Below are positions 12,601 through 25,100 of a stretch of DNA of 64,000 nt, in pieces (the stretch's first letter is position 1; each line of letters starts with the position of its first letter). The position numbers and the translations under genes were made by a program. The notes beneath the pieces are model-generated. The model was not told where the DNA came from. It did not search any database and saw nothing but the letters and a program-made list of their open reading frames with translations. The stretch spans positions 18,148,496 through 18,212,495 of the forward strand of contig OX438753.1 of the NCBI GenBank assembly GCA_949316235.1, written 5' to 3'. The DNA comes from Oegoconia quadripuncta (Eukaryota; Arthropoda; Insecta; Lepidoptera; Autostichidae).

Positions 12601-15415
12601 TTTAAGAGGTGGTTTAAAGGCAGTCCGTGCTACTTATTCGTTCTTTAATGAAATTTCAGTTCGCTTTATACCCTTTTCTGAATGTCAGAATGAAGAGAAT
12701 GGCGATCCGTTAGTCAATCTAAAGTCATGTAAAGTAACTCCTTAACTTCGACAGACGTAACTCGTCGGTCGCTACTTATTTTTTACGCATTTTTTGGTCC
12801 GCGTATTGAAGCCCCACATACAAACGTCTTTACTTCTTAAAGTAAGAATAATAAGAAGAATGTTCAAGTTTTTCCTAGTTTTATTTTTTTCCCAAAACAA
12901 TTGGGCAAAACGACGGTGTTCAATCTGGCGCGCGTAATTAAAATTTCACGTGACCCGACTAATCAGGTCTTAGCATATTATTTGCCCAATCACAGGCCTT
13001 AGCGGTAATATGGGACCGCAGGACAAACGAGCAGTGAACCATTTGACCGTTGTATGGGATTTTTATTTACGTATATTTGATATAACTATTTATAACTTGC
13101 ATGTATGTACATGTGTCGCTAAATGGGTCAATTAAGGAATTCTTATCGCTGCCTGTAATGTATGACCATGCGTAATCAAATATTGAATAAATTTATCATT
13201 TTAACGGACAGTCATTTGACAATGCTTTTTATTGTGATTGCTATAGTGTCCGTCAACGTGATTTTTTAAAAATTACTAGAGTATTTGGCCTGAAAAGAAC
13301 GATTTACTCCTTGTGATCAATGTCACAGATCGCTCAGTATTATAGACTCAACTGCACAGATATTGGACAGACTGGTTACATAAAGCACGCTGAATTGAAT
13401 TTAGGACAGTTGTCTAAAATGAACATGTCAAAAACACTTATCGTATAGTTTTAGTGGTGAAACGCGAATGCACGTATGGCTGTTGCAGGTCAATGGAACC
13501 CTGTACCACACGGTCAATTGAGGGCCCACTTAATAATTGCATTACTTTCTCTGCATAAAATAAGAAAAGCTGTTCTTTGTGTATGTGATATTACAAATAA
13601 CTACTAAATATTACCATTGACGTTATTCGTTTATATTGCCCAAATTCAGTTTACTTATGATCATTTATGATCTCACACGTGTGAGGGCCCACATTCGCAG
13701 AGTAGAGTTAGAACCTCTGGACTGATAACATCTACAAATTTAAGATTCTGTCTATAATTGTTTGAATACGTCTACTAAATCTTTATGTATGCGAAAAATA
13801 CATGTGTGGTACCTCAATACTTGAATTTGTAGTAACCCTCCAAACAATAAAAAACACTTACAAAGTTTGTTTGTGATGAGGCTGCTTGAAAATTTTACTT
13901 GTTAAACTGTAGTCATGGAAAATAAGCCATTCTAAAAAATTCCTCATTTCTTAATTTTTGCCCAAACAAGTTATTTAACCAAGTCTAATTATTTGTAAAA
14001 TCGGCGTGATCGTTAATTAGCTGTAGTCAAACATGCGAAAGTGTAAAATATATTATAGTACATTTAAAATGAAGACCGTGATACGTAAGAGTAAAACTCT
14101 ATAGGTACATTAAGTGTACTCACTTTTGGTTTCGAAACAACTTGGTAATCGTAGTAGTAAACGAACTATGTAAAATATATTTTTTTGTGGAAAAAATTAA
14201 GAATGGACATTTTTCCTCACATTTGAAAAAAAAACAAAATGGTCTAACGGTAGTCATAATAGATAATGAAACAGTCCGCAGGTACAACGTGTTTTCAGAT
14301 AGACATCAAACTAATAGGTCTAATATTAAAAGAAGTAGCTAAAAATAATTATTATTTTTAACAATGAGATTATTGTAAAAAATATATATTATTGTGTTGT
14401 TAAATAATTTTATGATTTGCATTAATAACATTGATAGGCTTTATTTAATCATAATTTTAATTGTTATTTTGTTCCATTCCATAGATTTTATTGATGTGAA
14501 AGCATTAAACATTGTGATAATTATGATGTGAAGTTTTATTTATAACAATGCCTTTTTAGATGCTCTTTTTAGCATTGCAGGTTGAGTGGTAGAGAACTCT
14601 CTTAGAGATAAAGTTACCATTGTACATTATTTCTTTCTGTACGTGTTTCTTTTTATTGTTCTAAGAAGAATAATAAATAACAGTAACTCAGCAGTGGACG
14701 TCCTGTGGATGATATGACGATGATGATGATGTGAACTCATCCTGCTATAAATTGCGTATAACCTGCTACCGCTCTGGATGAATCGCTATTGGCCGAACGA
14801 TAATAATAATAATTAAAAGTTCGCAATATCAATGTTAATACATTTTAAATAAACCAGACAATCTCGCATATATTTTGTATTTTATAGATACCCCAATTGA
14901 ATTTTTTACCGTAAATCGTGATCAAGACTCATCAAACGACACCTTGCACTTCAAAGTCGGGCAAGCCGTTTAGGCTGCAGGAGGTAACTTAGAAATCTAC
15001 ATACACCAGAAAAGCATTCCTCATTCCTAGGGCAGTCGGGTAAATACATTGGTCATGGACGAAATCGACCCACCAAATAAATCTCTATACAACTTCCTGT
15101 ATGTCTGACTTAAGAAACTAGTTAGTAACTCGATCAGTACTATACCGATTTTAATGAAAAGACATCCGCATTTTTGGGCCAGTGTTTTGTCACCTAATAA
15201 AAGGTACACCTAAAAAAAGCCGGTACTAAAGACTATCAACTTAGCTATTCAAAAGAATTTTTGGAACCTTAGTATAGTTATAAGAAATATTTGAAAATAT
15301 CGCTCTAAGAAAACATTTTGGCTCACAAACTATACAAAAACTAAATTCTTTCCAAAAAAAAAAAAATAGACAAGTGACAACTGACATTTTTGACTGTGAG
15401 GTTATAATTTAAGTA
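9691..15415. other. Intergenic DNA between convergent LMBRD2 and ECM29; no gene seen
   Basis: AT-rich and without a convincing open frame or exon. It contains a diverged repeat at 10600-10730 (related to 52180-52385) and a truncated family-2 SINE head at 11764-11805. A GC-richer patch at 12180-12320 has no recognisable product. A donor-like 'gtaagtacc' follows 11980 but has no open exon in front of it. Confidence 0.5.
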
Positions 15416-15422
15416 GGGATAA

Positions 15423-15457
15423 CCATGGACGTAACAGTCAAACTGTTACGTCCATGG
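15423..15457. repeat. Perfect 16-bp hairpin flanked by 8-bp direct repeats
   Basis: Arms 15423-15438 (CCATGGACGTAACAGT) and 15442-15457 are exact reverse complements around a 3-nt loop. The octamer GGGATAAC occurs directly before (15416-15423) and after (15457-15464). The arrangement looks like a templated, snap-back insertion. Confidence 0.85.
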
Positions 15458-16172
15458 GGATAACAGCAACAGCGAGCGAGCGACGGACGACTCTGAAAAG
15501 AAAAAACAATTTTTCTTTGGCCTAGCATCTTGTTTCCATGCGTGAGAATGCATGTGGTTAATGTTGCCAGTATATAATTTCAAAGTTCCCCAAACCATAT
15601 TTCAAACCTCTTTTGTTCTTTTCTAAAGTCCTTTAAAAATATATGTGTTAGGTTTTTAGCACGTCTGGTACTAAGAGTTCAAGACTATATTTATTAATTG
15701 AAGTGACAACAAACTGGCCCAAAGATGTATGGATCTGTGCTGTTGTCCTTTTCTTCAAAAAAGAAAAAAAAATTGTATGAACTGTGAAATATGACTTTAA
15801 ATCGAGTTTCTGGGAATAATTTTAATTGATGACATACTGGGTGTGGAAAAGTGAAAATTTCATTAAAATCGATATAGTACTGTTCGAGTTACTAGTTTCT
15901 AAATCCAGACATGCATAGCTGTATAGAGTTTTATTTGGTAAGTCGATTTTTTGATGGCCAGTGTGTCGATAACGATATAATTACAGAGTGGAACATCTCT
16001 ATTTCACAAAGTGCTAATAAATGATAACCCTTTTTGAAAGGCACATCACGCGCATGTAGCTGGACCGCCATTATTTAACAAATTATAACTATACGGTGCA
16101 TGTCCTCAGATACTCAACTGAATATTTTTAAGCGTATATTCGAACAAAATAAACAAAATTATTATAAGATCA

Positions 16173-16178
16173 TTTATT
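16173..16178 (-). promoter_or_regulatory. Probable ECM29 poly(A) signal
   Basis: AATAAA on the - strand, 53 nt past the ECM29 stop codon at 16231-16233. Confidence 0.6.
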
Positions 16179-16230
16179 ACATTGCACATAAGTTGCGTAA
16201 ATAAATAACTCGGATCTAATACTATTTGCC

Positions 16231-19138
16231 CTACTTAAGTTGAACTTTGATGTTATCCACTTTGGTTCTGATCTCGTGTGACGGGTCTTTTGATAAGTCC
16301 TGTGCGTATGTCTGGTAAATACTTCGTAGTTTGTTCAGCTCCTCGGTTTTGTTTATCTCTGGGAACAATACATGACAATTTATCATAGGGTAATTGTTGA
16401 ATACTAATCATGATAGTGGAAGCGAAATAAGATGAGCGTATCAATTAGGTTGCCTGTTGATTTGATCATGGATCACTTACATAACGACTTTTACCGATTT
16501 TTTTTCCTTAACCGATACTAAACTGATGATGTGGTCAAAAATGTGCGATCCCAGTAAATGCCTATTCACCCTGTTCTTGAAGATCCCAAGGTTGTCGGAG
16601 CCAGGAAAGACTGACGCCGGTAGGGAGTACTATGCCTTGGCTGTTCGCATGATGAATGTAGAGTCGAACTTCTTAGTGCGAATGTTCAGTACATTAATTA
16701 CAATACTAGTATTTACTACCTTTCACCAAATAATTAGCTCAGTATTCTATAAATTGTCGCATTTTATTTCTAACTATCCATTCATATATCAGGATGGCTG
16801 GTAATGGCTCGTATTTTGTGATAAACGGCATGTTTGTCATATGTTATCCGTCGCAGGACGCATTCATTGTGACAAAGCATTTGAGGGTACGACCCTACTG
16901 GCAATTTCCGTGTCCTGTCCTTACCGAGACAAATTTCCTTCCTTTATGAAATACTAGTTTTCCGCCGCCATGGAATACAAAATCCCCCACGATTTGCCTT
17001 CCTCGTGACTTCCAACACCTTATTAGGGCACTAGGTGAGTTCCTTGACATATGTCTTACTCCGTGGATGCCTCCCATTGGCCAGTTGCTTAACCTGCGCA
17101 ATCAGTAGAGATTAAATATCACACGACATATGTCGCCGGAAACGGAACAGAAGTCTGACGACGTTGCTCGACATGTGCAGCAACAGAAATATCGGCTGAG
17201 ATAAGATGTCTGGCGACATTTGTCCCTTAGTGAATACACGGCTTTATTATTGTTTTGTGCCGAGAACCAAATCTCAATATGCTCGTATAAAAAGCTCTTA
17301 CCTTTTAGCTGTTTGATGAGTATTTCCATCAAATTGAGTGCATCTCGCCTGTGTCTCACTTGATTACTGTTCTCTGTAAGAAAGTATACATCTCAAATTA
17401 TAAAGAGTTACACTTGAGGTAGCGATTCATTAAGCCTTGAGTGTAACTTCAGGTCGACACTTCCGATCTCAAATACACGCTGATGACTCAAAACGAGTCT
17501 CAAAAGCTGGTAATTTTACTGGCTCTGTTAGGCTGCCCGCCCACACTTTTGTATGACGTGTGCGTTTCAATATTAGTTTGGTGTAGTGGTTAGAAACTCT
17601 GACTGCTATACCAAAAGGTCGCGGGTTCGAATCCCGCTAGGGGCATATGTTTGTATGATGAATACAAACATGTGTTTCCGAGTTATGGATGTTTTCATTT
17701 ATATGTGCATTTATTTACAAAAAAAAATGTATTTGTGTAGTTTATCAACCATCTGATATCCATAATACAAGCCTAATTGCTTAGTGTGGAACTAGATGGC
17801 GCTGTGTGTATGTGCAAAGATATTTATTTATTATTAATAATAATATTGCAATCTGTGAATCATTTTGTCGACAAAAAAATCGGTCACCGATTGTCGGACG
17901 TTGGCGGGCAGCCTGATCATTGATGGCGATTATCTCCAATAGATTTTTTTTCAATTTATTTTCTACTAGTAACTACACCTTGCATTTCAAAATCGATCCA
18001 AGGTAATAGAGGAAAGACGTAATAAAAAACAACACATTGCTGAAAAACATTACCCTCCTTTCAGGGGCAATCGATTTATACATACTTATCAATAATTATG
18101 TCTGTCATAGCCATTGTCATAGTCATTTGTTTGGAAGAGATCGCTTGTAGCGGTAAGACCGCATATGTTTTACTGTTCTCATAATTAACAAATTATTTTG
18201 TGAAATGTAGATCCAATCAAAAATATTTCATGTAAAAAAACTCAGGGCTCGCGACTCTACCAATTATAAAGTTCTGAGAGCTAATGGAGAGCAATGTCTG
18301 AAACTCTTACCTTTTGAATATCTCCATTTAGCGACATGCTATATAGGCTCTTTTAAATACCAACCTAGCAAAATGATGCGCTAGTTACAGGTTCAGCCGC
18401 ATCTTTCAAGCGCTGTCCACATAGCCATCAATCAATATTTTGAATTTCATTAACAATTGAGACACTTTGTTGAACGTTATACACTTGCTCAACAATAATT
18501 TCATTTGCCACTTCTTTTCGAGTCAATGGCAAACATTATGATGACAGTAGTCGGCCCAAAAAGTAGCAACGCAACTTTATAAACAATATTTTGAGGTTTC
18601 TTTTGTTACATACAAGTTTATTTCATCTTATTTATAAATATATTTTTTAGACTTGACAGTTTTATTGAACTAACTATTGTAACTATTGAAGTATTTAAAT
18701 ATCAAAACACCCCACAGCACATTTTGTATATTGCGGGATTTATTAACATAAAATGTATCCTATAATACTCTGGGGATCAAGACGAACCGAACGAGGTCAA
18801 GAGATGCAAGGTCACTTCAAAATCGGTCAAGCCGTTTATACTGCAGGAGGTAACATAAAATCTACACACATACACTCGAAAAACATTACCGTGGGGTAAA
18901 AAGCGGTAATACTCACTGAGCGTATACTCGATGACGTTTCCGACCTGTGTGGCCACGTTGCCGATCGCCCTGTCCCTGTTGGCGGTTGTCTCGTTGTCGG
19001 TGTCCATCGCGTCGCCGCTCAGTATCGCCAGCCGCTCGAGGACGCGCGCCATTGCCGATAGTATCGCGAGCTGGGTCGATCGCGCACTCGCGGGGTAGGA
19101 TTGGGAGCAGTGCTCGAAGAATACGTCTTGGTATTTTT
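16231..19138 (-). CDS. ECM29: ECM29 exon block 3 (last 3 exons)
   Basis: Exons 18917-19138, 17302-17373 and 16231-16358 encode the C-terminal end ([15 protein letters not shown]..., [11 protein letters not shown], final NIKVQLK and a TAG stop). The 72-nt exon is placed by phase (2 nt in, 1 nt out) and by similarity to the corresponding helix of vertebrate ECM29. The intron between the first two contains a family-1 SINE. Confidence 0.9.
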
Positions 19139-22100
19139 CTGTGGAGAAAATGTATTAGACCAATTAATGAGAAGGTGAGAAGTTTCACACTGCAGATCCA
19201 TTATGCCATTTCCTCTGGTTAAACGTCGACCGCGTTTGCCAGTCTGTTATGGACGACCCACGACAGTCGTTGAGATTGCGCGCAGCTTCTCTTAATTTGA
19301 ACAAATCTACGGTTCATCGCATTATTTCGAAAGACTTACATTTTCACCCCTATAAAATTGTTATTGTTCAAGAAATGAAAGCTGATGATCCCGATAAACG
19401 AGTCGAATTCTGCAGGACAATGAAAAACCGTTTTAGGAGTTTCAATAACATCTGGTTCTCCGACGAATCGAATTTTCACATCAACGGTCATGTGAATAAA
19501 CAAAATTGCAGATACTGGGCTTCTGAGAATCCACTAGAACTGCATCAGAAGCCCTTGCACTCACCAAAAGTGGTTGTTTGGGCTGCCATATCAAGTCAAG
19601 GAATTATCGGTCCTTATTTTTTGAGGATGGCCGAGGTCGAACTCAGACCGTTAATTCTGATCGATATTGCCATATGATCCGGACTTTTGTATCCGGATGC
19701 AAAACCAGTATAGCTACAACCGCAACACCTTTTTCCAGCAAGATGGAGCCACTTCTCATGTTACAAATGACTCATTAGCTGCTCTTCACGATTTATTCCC
19801 TGGAAGAGTGATAAGTCGCCGAGGAGACATCAACTGGCCACCGAGGAGCCCTGATTTAACGCCTGCTGATTTTTTCCTATGGGGCTACCTAAAAAGTAAA
19901 GTTTACAATCCATTGCCACCCAACCTGAATGTTTTGAAGCAAAGAATCACTGAAGAAATCAACTCTATTCCAAGAGCGACGCTCCAGCGAGTGATTGAAA
20001 ATTTTGGCTCCAGGCTAAATGAGTGTGAACAAGTGAATGGTGCGCATTTACAAACGGTTGTTTTTCATAAATAAACTTCAAGAACTGCTCTTTAATTTAA
20101 CCACAAATAAAACGAATTTTAATTGATATTGTTGTTTTGTATTTAACATCTAAAAACGAAAAACATTCTGAGACACCCTTTATTTCGGTGGCACTAAATT
20201 ATGCACCGTCTTTTGGCATATAAATTATAACCATAGGTAAAGTGGTATTTGTGTATGAAAATGAGTATTCCAGCAACATGTGATGTGAAAATGCTCACTT
20301 AAAATATTAAATACCTCTTAAGAGGCTGACAACAGCCAATTGCGTTGAAAGATTATCATTTTTTGTAAAGCCTATAGCTCGTATCATTATAAAAAAAGTT
20401 ATAGGTAAAATTGATCATATTTCTGACATGATTCATGTTTTCAAAACATAATTACACAATCTTCTCTCGATAGAATTTAATTGCAAAGTAGCATCTAAAA
20501 ATGCATGAAATCTTATTCTTCTCAGATATGCATTCACTAACATAAATGATATTTTGTACAATATTGTGTCGTATATGTTCCTAAAACAAATTCATGTTTT
20601 AGATTTTCAATAATGCGTCTATTTTAATTGAAATAATTAATTTTGTGATTTGGCACTTACGCCCTATAATTCTAAGTAACGCTTTCTCTGTTACTCGTAC
20701 TCAATGCGACAGTGATCGCTTAGGCGCGTTGCTGGATGGACCTGTGTTGTGCGCTGAGACGCTCTCCCAAATATTCGAACTTTTTTCATATTCATATCCA
20801 GGACTTTCTTTTTCTTGTTTTGTTTATTTAATTAGGGTAAAATTTTGTATGTGTGTAAATAATTTTATTTATTAGGTAGGTAGGTAATCACAGTTGTAAA
20901 TAAATAAGTTGGTAAAGTTAATAATAGAAAATGGACTCGAAAAAAAAACAAAATCGAAGAAACGGCAATATAAAAGAAATCAGAAACACATGATGGAGGT
21001 TGTAAAGTACCTAAGTATAATAACATATTATATCTCTTTTTAATTAATTAAGTAAGTACATGAAACACCAAATTTATAAAACACAACCATAATTATGTTT
21101 CACTATTTTGTAGTTGCGTTAATTCCTACTGATACGGGATGTATAGGTACCCTTTTTTCGTCACCACTTGTGTAAGACGTTTGGCTCAGTCGACTTGGGC
21201 TTGTCGCTTGATTTTCGTCGTGCTGGATCGATCCCAGTACTTTTCCGTTATCTTTTTTTTTTTTTTTTTATTTATTTATTGTATGTCTAAATAAATCCTG
21301 TAATCTTTTTTTACATGTCTAAGTGATATTTACCAAAAATTTCATTTTTGTGCATGGCTGTGTACTTTATTACATCGTACACACAGATTGCGACAGATTG
21401 GTGCAATGGTGTCATGGAGCACCTGGTTTTGTACCCCTGTGTACCCTTCAACGGCCAAGTCACACAACATTAACTATAATAATAAAGAAATCGCAGTAAG
21501 GAACCTTAGACTTGGCACGACTTTGTATAGATTTCATTACTTTTTAGAGATAATCAAGCAGCTCCATCGAGACTTGGCTAGTTTTTTACAGAATGTTTTT
21601 GGTGTTATTTCACTTCTTTTTGTAGAAACGTGGGCATATTGATTTTCATTTTAGATTTTCTTAAAACGTAAACACTTTTTTTGGCCAGCATCGCCAAAGG
21701 AACCTCCTAGTACACCGTTCACATACACTTCAAAAGTGAACGGATAGATTTTTCCAGCAGCCATAAGCTCAGAAGCTGAGCCGTAAGTAGTGGGTTTCAT
21801 CATATCGCTCGTGTAGGATTGCGCGCTCATGTATACGTCACCATCAGCATCACACGTGTACACTTGCATTTCGTCCCAATGTTCAGCAACGTATGCAACT
21901 ATAGCAGATCTGATACTGCAAGTTGAGTCAGTTCTACCATACACCAAGAAAGATATTGAATGGCTAGATTAAATTAGAAGATGTGTCCCACTACGCTGGA
22001 TTTTTGCAATGACAGTCGATTTTTCTATGTACCAATAGTAGAAGGGGGCATTACCATATCTCTAATACAGCTGAGACCAGCTGAGGGTTCTTCATCAGAT

Positions 22101-25100
22101 ACTTCAGACCTTCGATTTTTGACATCAAATGAAGCGGCCCACCAAGTTGAATATTTTTTGTAAAGGCGGTATATGTCGATCTCTAATAGTTTGGTTGGGC
22201 TCTTGTGTTTCCTAATCAGGGTCACCAGGTACTCCAGATCTTCGATTATCCTAGTTTTTATAGTTTTCCCTTTATGTGGCCATTAAACCATAACTCTGTA
22301 CCAAATTTCAGCTCTCTGAGTTTATGGGAAGTACTAGTTCTATTTTGATGATCATGAGTGAGTGAGTGAGTGAGTGTCATAAATGCGAAACTTTGCTTTC
22401 GCTTAACTTCGGAACTAAATGACCTACAGACTTGAAATTTTGGATTTTAAGTATGTGATTATAGCTTACTGGATGACAAAAATTTCTGCGTTCTAGTCTT
22501 ATCCAGAGGTTCTAAAATAGGGGCCTGAAAATGCGGCGAAATGGTTCCAGTAAAGGATGGTACGGCAGTGTTTGCTTCGCGCTCGACTTGGCGGGGGCAC
22601 TGCCGTGCCCCCCGATAGGCAATATTGTTATTTTTGACCAAAAACAAACCTTGTCGAAAGAAATATGTAAAGGTCATCATAAAACAAAAGCATAACTTTG
22701 AGATTTTTATAAAAATGATTGCCAATGGGACATATAATAAAAATTATTAAAAAAAAACTGTTTGGTGACAATGCCAATGATGTAAATTAGTAACTCACTT
22801 CAAACTAACTTCAAAAATAACACTTTTTATTTATTTGTTTTGCCGTGTCTGAAACATTCTGGTGCCAAACTTATTTTTGAAAACATTCTATGAATACTTA
22901 TACATTTATATTTCAATAAATCATCCATGTTCATCATTCTTGTTCATGTGCATCAGCATTATTATTTTGTGTTGTTTTTTATTTGCCCTGTCTCAGCGCC
23001 ACCTGTTGCATTTAGGAGAGCTCTAACTCAAAGTTCAGTTCGCAAGAAGGTTTCCCGTAAGGTCGACTCATCTGACACTACGCTTAATGACCGTGTCACA
23101 GACGCCTTAAGGCGCTGAATAGAGCCAATGACCTTGAGCAATGGATACGCCCACTTAATGTTCGATAAAGCAGCGCTGCGTCTGCGACACGGTCAATATG
23201 CGTACCGTCAGACGAGTGGACCTTACGGGAAACCTTCTTGCGAACTGAACTTTGAGTTAGAGCTCTCCTAAATGCAACAGGTGGCGCTGTTCGCGAAATA
23301 AAAAACAACACAAAATAATAATATAACAAGGATGATTTATTGAAATATAAATGTATAGGTATTCATAGAATGTTTTCAAAAATAAGTTTGGGACCAGAAT
23401 GTTTCAGACACGGCGAAATAAATAAATAAAAAGTGTTATTTTTAAACGACTTCAAAAAAGGAGTATGTACACCGATATCTCCGAGATTTGGCGGTTGATT
23501 CACATGGTTCTTTTTGTAAATGAAAGGGGATACCGTCGAGTTGGTCCCATTGTAATTTCAGCGCAATCGGTCCAGTAGTTTTTGTGTAATCATGGTAAAT
23601 ATCAGAATGGCATTACATATTTAGACGATTGCGTAGTTTTTACACAGGGAAACTAAGTAGATACAGTTTGGGTTTGTATGGAAAAAGTGTAGACTAGATC
23701 GGTGTGATTATCAGCAATAAATATGACAAATCGAAGATCATCAGGTCGAGCTGGTACACCCGAACTGCCCATTTAACCTGTAGGAGCGAGAAGGTCGCCA
23801 TCGCACAAAAATTATCATGGAGATTAGCAACCACGGATAATACTAATAACTTTTTTTAACCGACTTCAAAAAAGGAGGAGGTTCTGTATTATTTATGTAT
23901 GTACATCGATTAGTCCGACATTTTTAGGCCGATTTACGTCGGTGTGATTATCAACAATAAATATGACAAATCGAAGATCATCAGGTCGAGCTGGTATACC
24001 CCAAGTGCCCACCTAACCTGTAGGAGCGAGAAGGTTCGCCATCGCACAAAAATTATCATGGAGATTAGCAACCACGGATAAATACTAATAACTTTTTTTA
24101 ACCGACTTCAAAAAAGGAGGAGGTTCTGTATTATTTATGTATGTACATCGATTAGTCCGAGATTTTTAAGCCGATTTACGTCGGTGTGATTATCAACAAT
24201 AAATATGACAAATCGAAGATCATCAGGTCGAGCTGGTATACCCCAAGTGCCCACCTAACCTGTAGGAGCGAGAAGGTTCGCCATCGCACAAAAATTATCA
24301 TGGAGATTAGCAACCACGGATAAATACTAATAACTTTTTTTAACCAACTTCAAAAAAGGAGGAGGTTCTGTAATCTTTATGTATGTACATCGATTAGTCC
24401 GACATTTTTAGGCTGATTTACGTGATTATAAGGCCGTGCCTGCGCTCACGCTGCTCAGCGGACTCCTCGGCAAGCCGATCGTGTATAAAACCGAGTCTAT
24501 GCTCGTTCTGTTCTGGAGTTTCCTGGCGAATACGTGATTTAACGTAATCTTTCATAGCTACTAGACGTACTCGGCGAGCTTCGGGCGTCTCCTGGGAACG
24601 CGAAATTGCGTTCCGTGAGGCATTTTTTTCAAGCCGTAGTACCCTTTCAGTTTCGGTTTCTTTTGACCGACAGTTCTTTAAACGAGCAGCACCTTTCGTA
24701 AGCCTGCCCATATTGGTCAATTAATATATTTTATTATTTTGTAATGTCTGACCAGACACTAAAAAGAATTAAATAAAAAAGGATTTAAAAAAAACGACTT
24801 CAAAAAACCCGGAAAAAATAATTTAATTAAACTACTGCAATATTAATAACTGAAAAGTATGAAATAAAAAACCAGAGCAGAATGTTCTTTAGAGATAAAT
24901 ATACACTATTATATATAATGAGAATACAATACAATTTATATGCTATACAATAATAGTTCGGTATAATGATCATTGAGTTCGTGGGGCACCCATTTGTCAA
25001 GCTTTTTTACCTTGCCAATTTGACGCAAATTGACCAATATTGTTTTGACGCTAACGTCGAAAGCTGCTGCTAATTCAGCCGTAAATTGTGTATCATCAGC

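Noticed and set aside
16526..16804. 92-residue frame in ECM29 3' intron
   Set aside because: No recognisable domain; lies on the opposite strand in intron sequence and is AT-rich at its end.
18913..19222. Arg-rich frames on both strands around an ECM29 exon
   Set aside because: Shadows of the GC-rich ECM29 exon 18917-19138.
20645..20875. Protein frame repeated at 26973-27158
   Set aside because: The same frame appears twice only because it lies in the long inverted repeats; it has no family similarity or start context.
23701..24420. CRISPR-like array
   Set aside because: Period is 242 bp with no short repeat/unique spacer structure; ordinary satellite-like tandem repeat in a eukaryotic genome.
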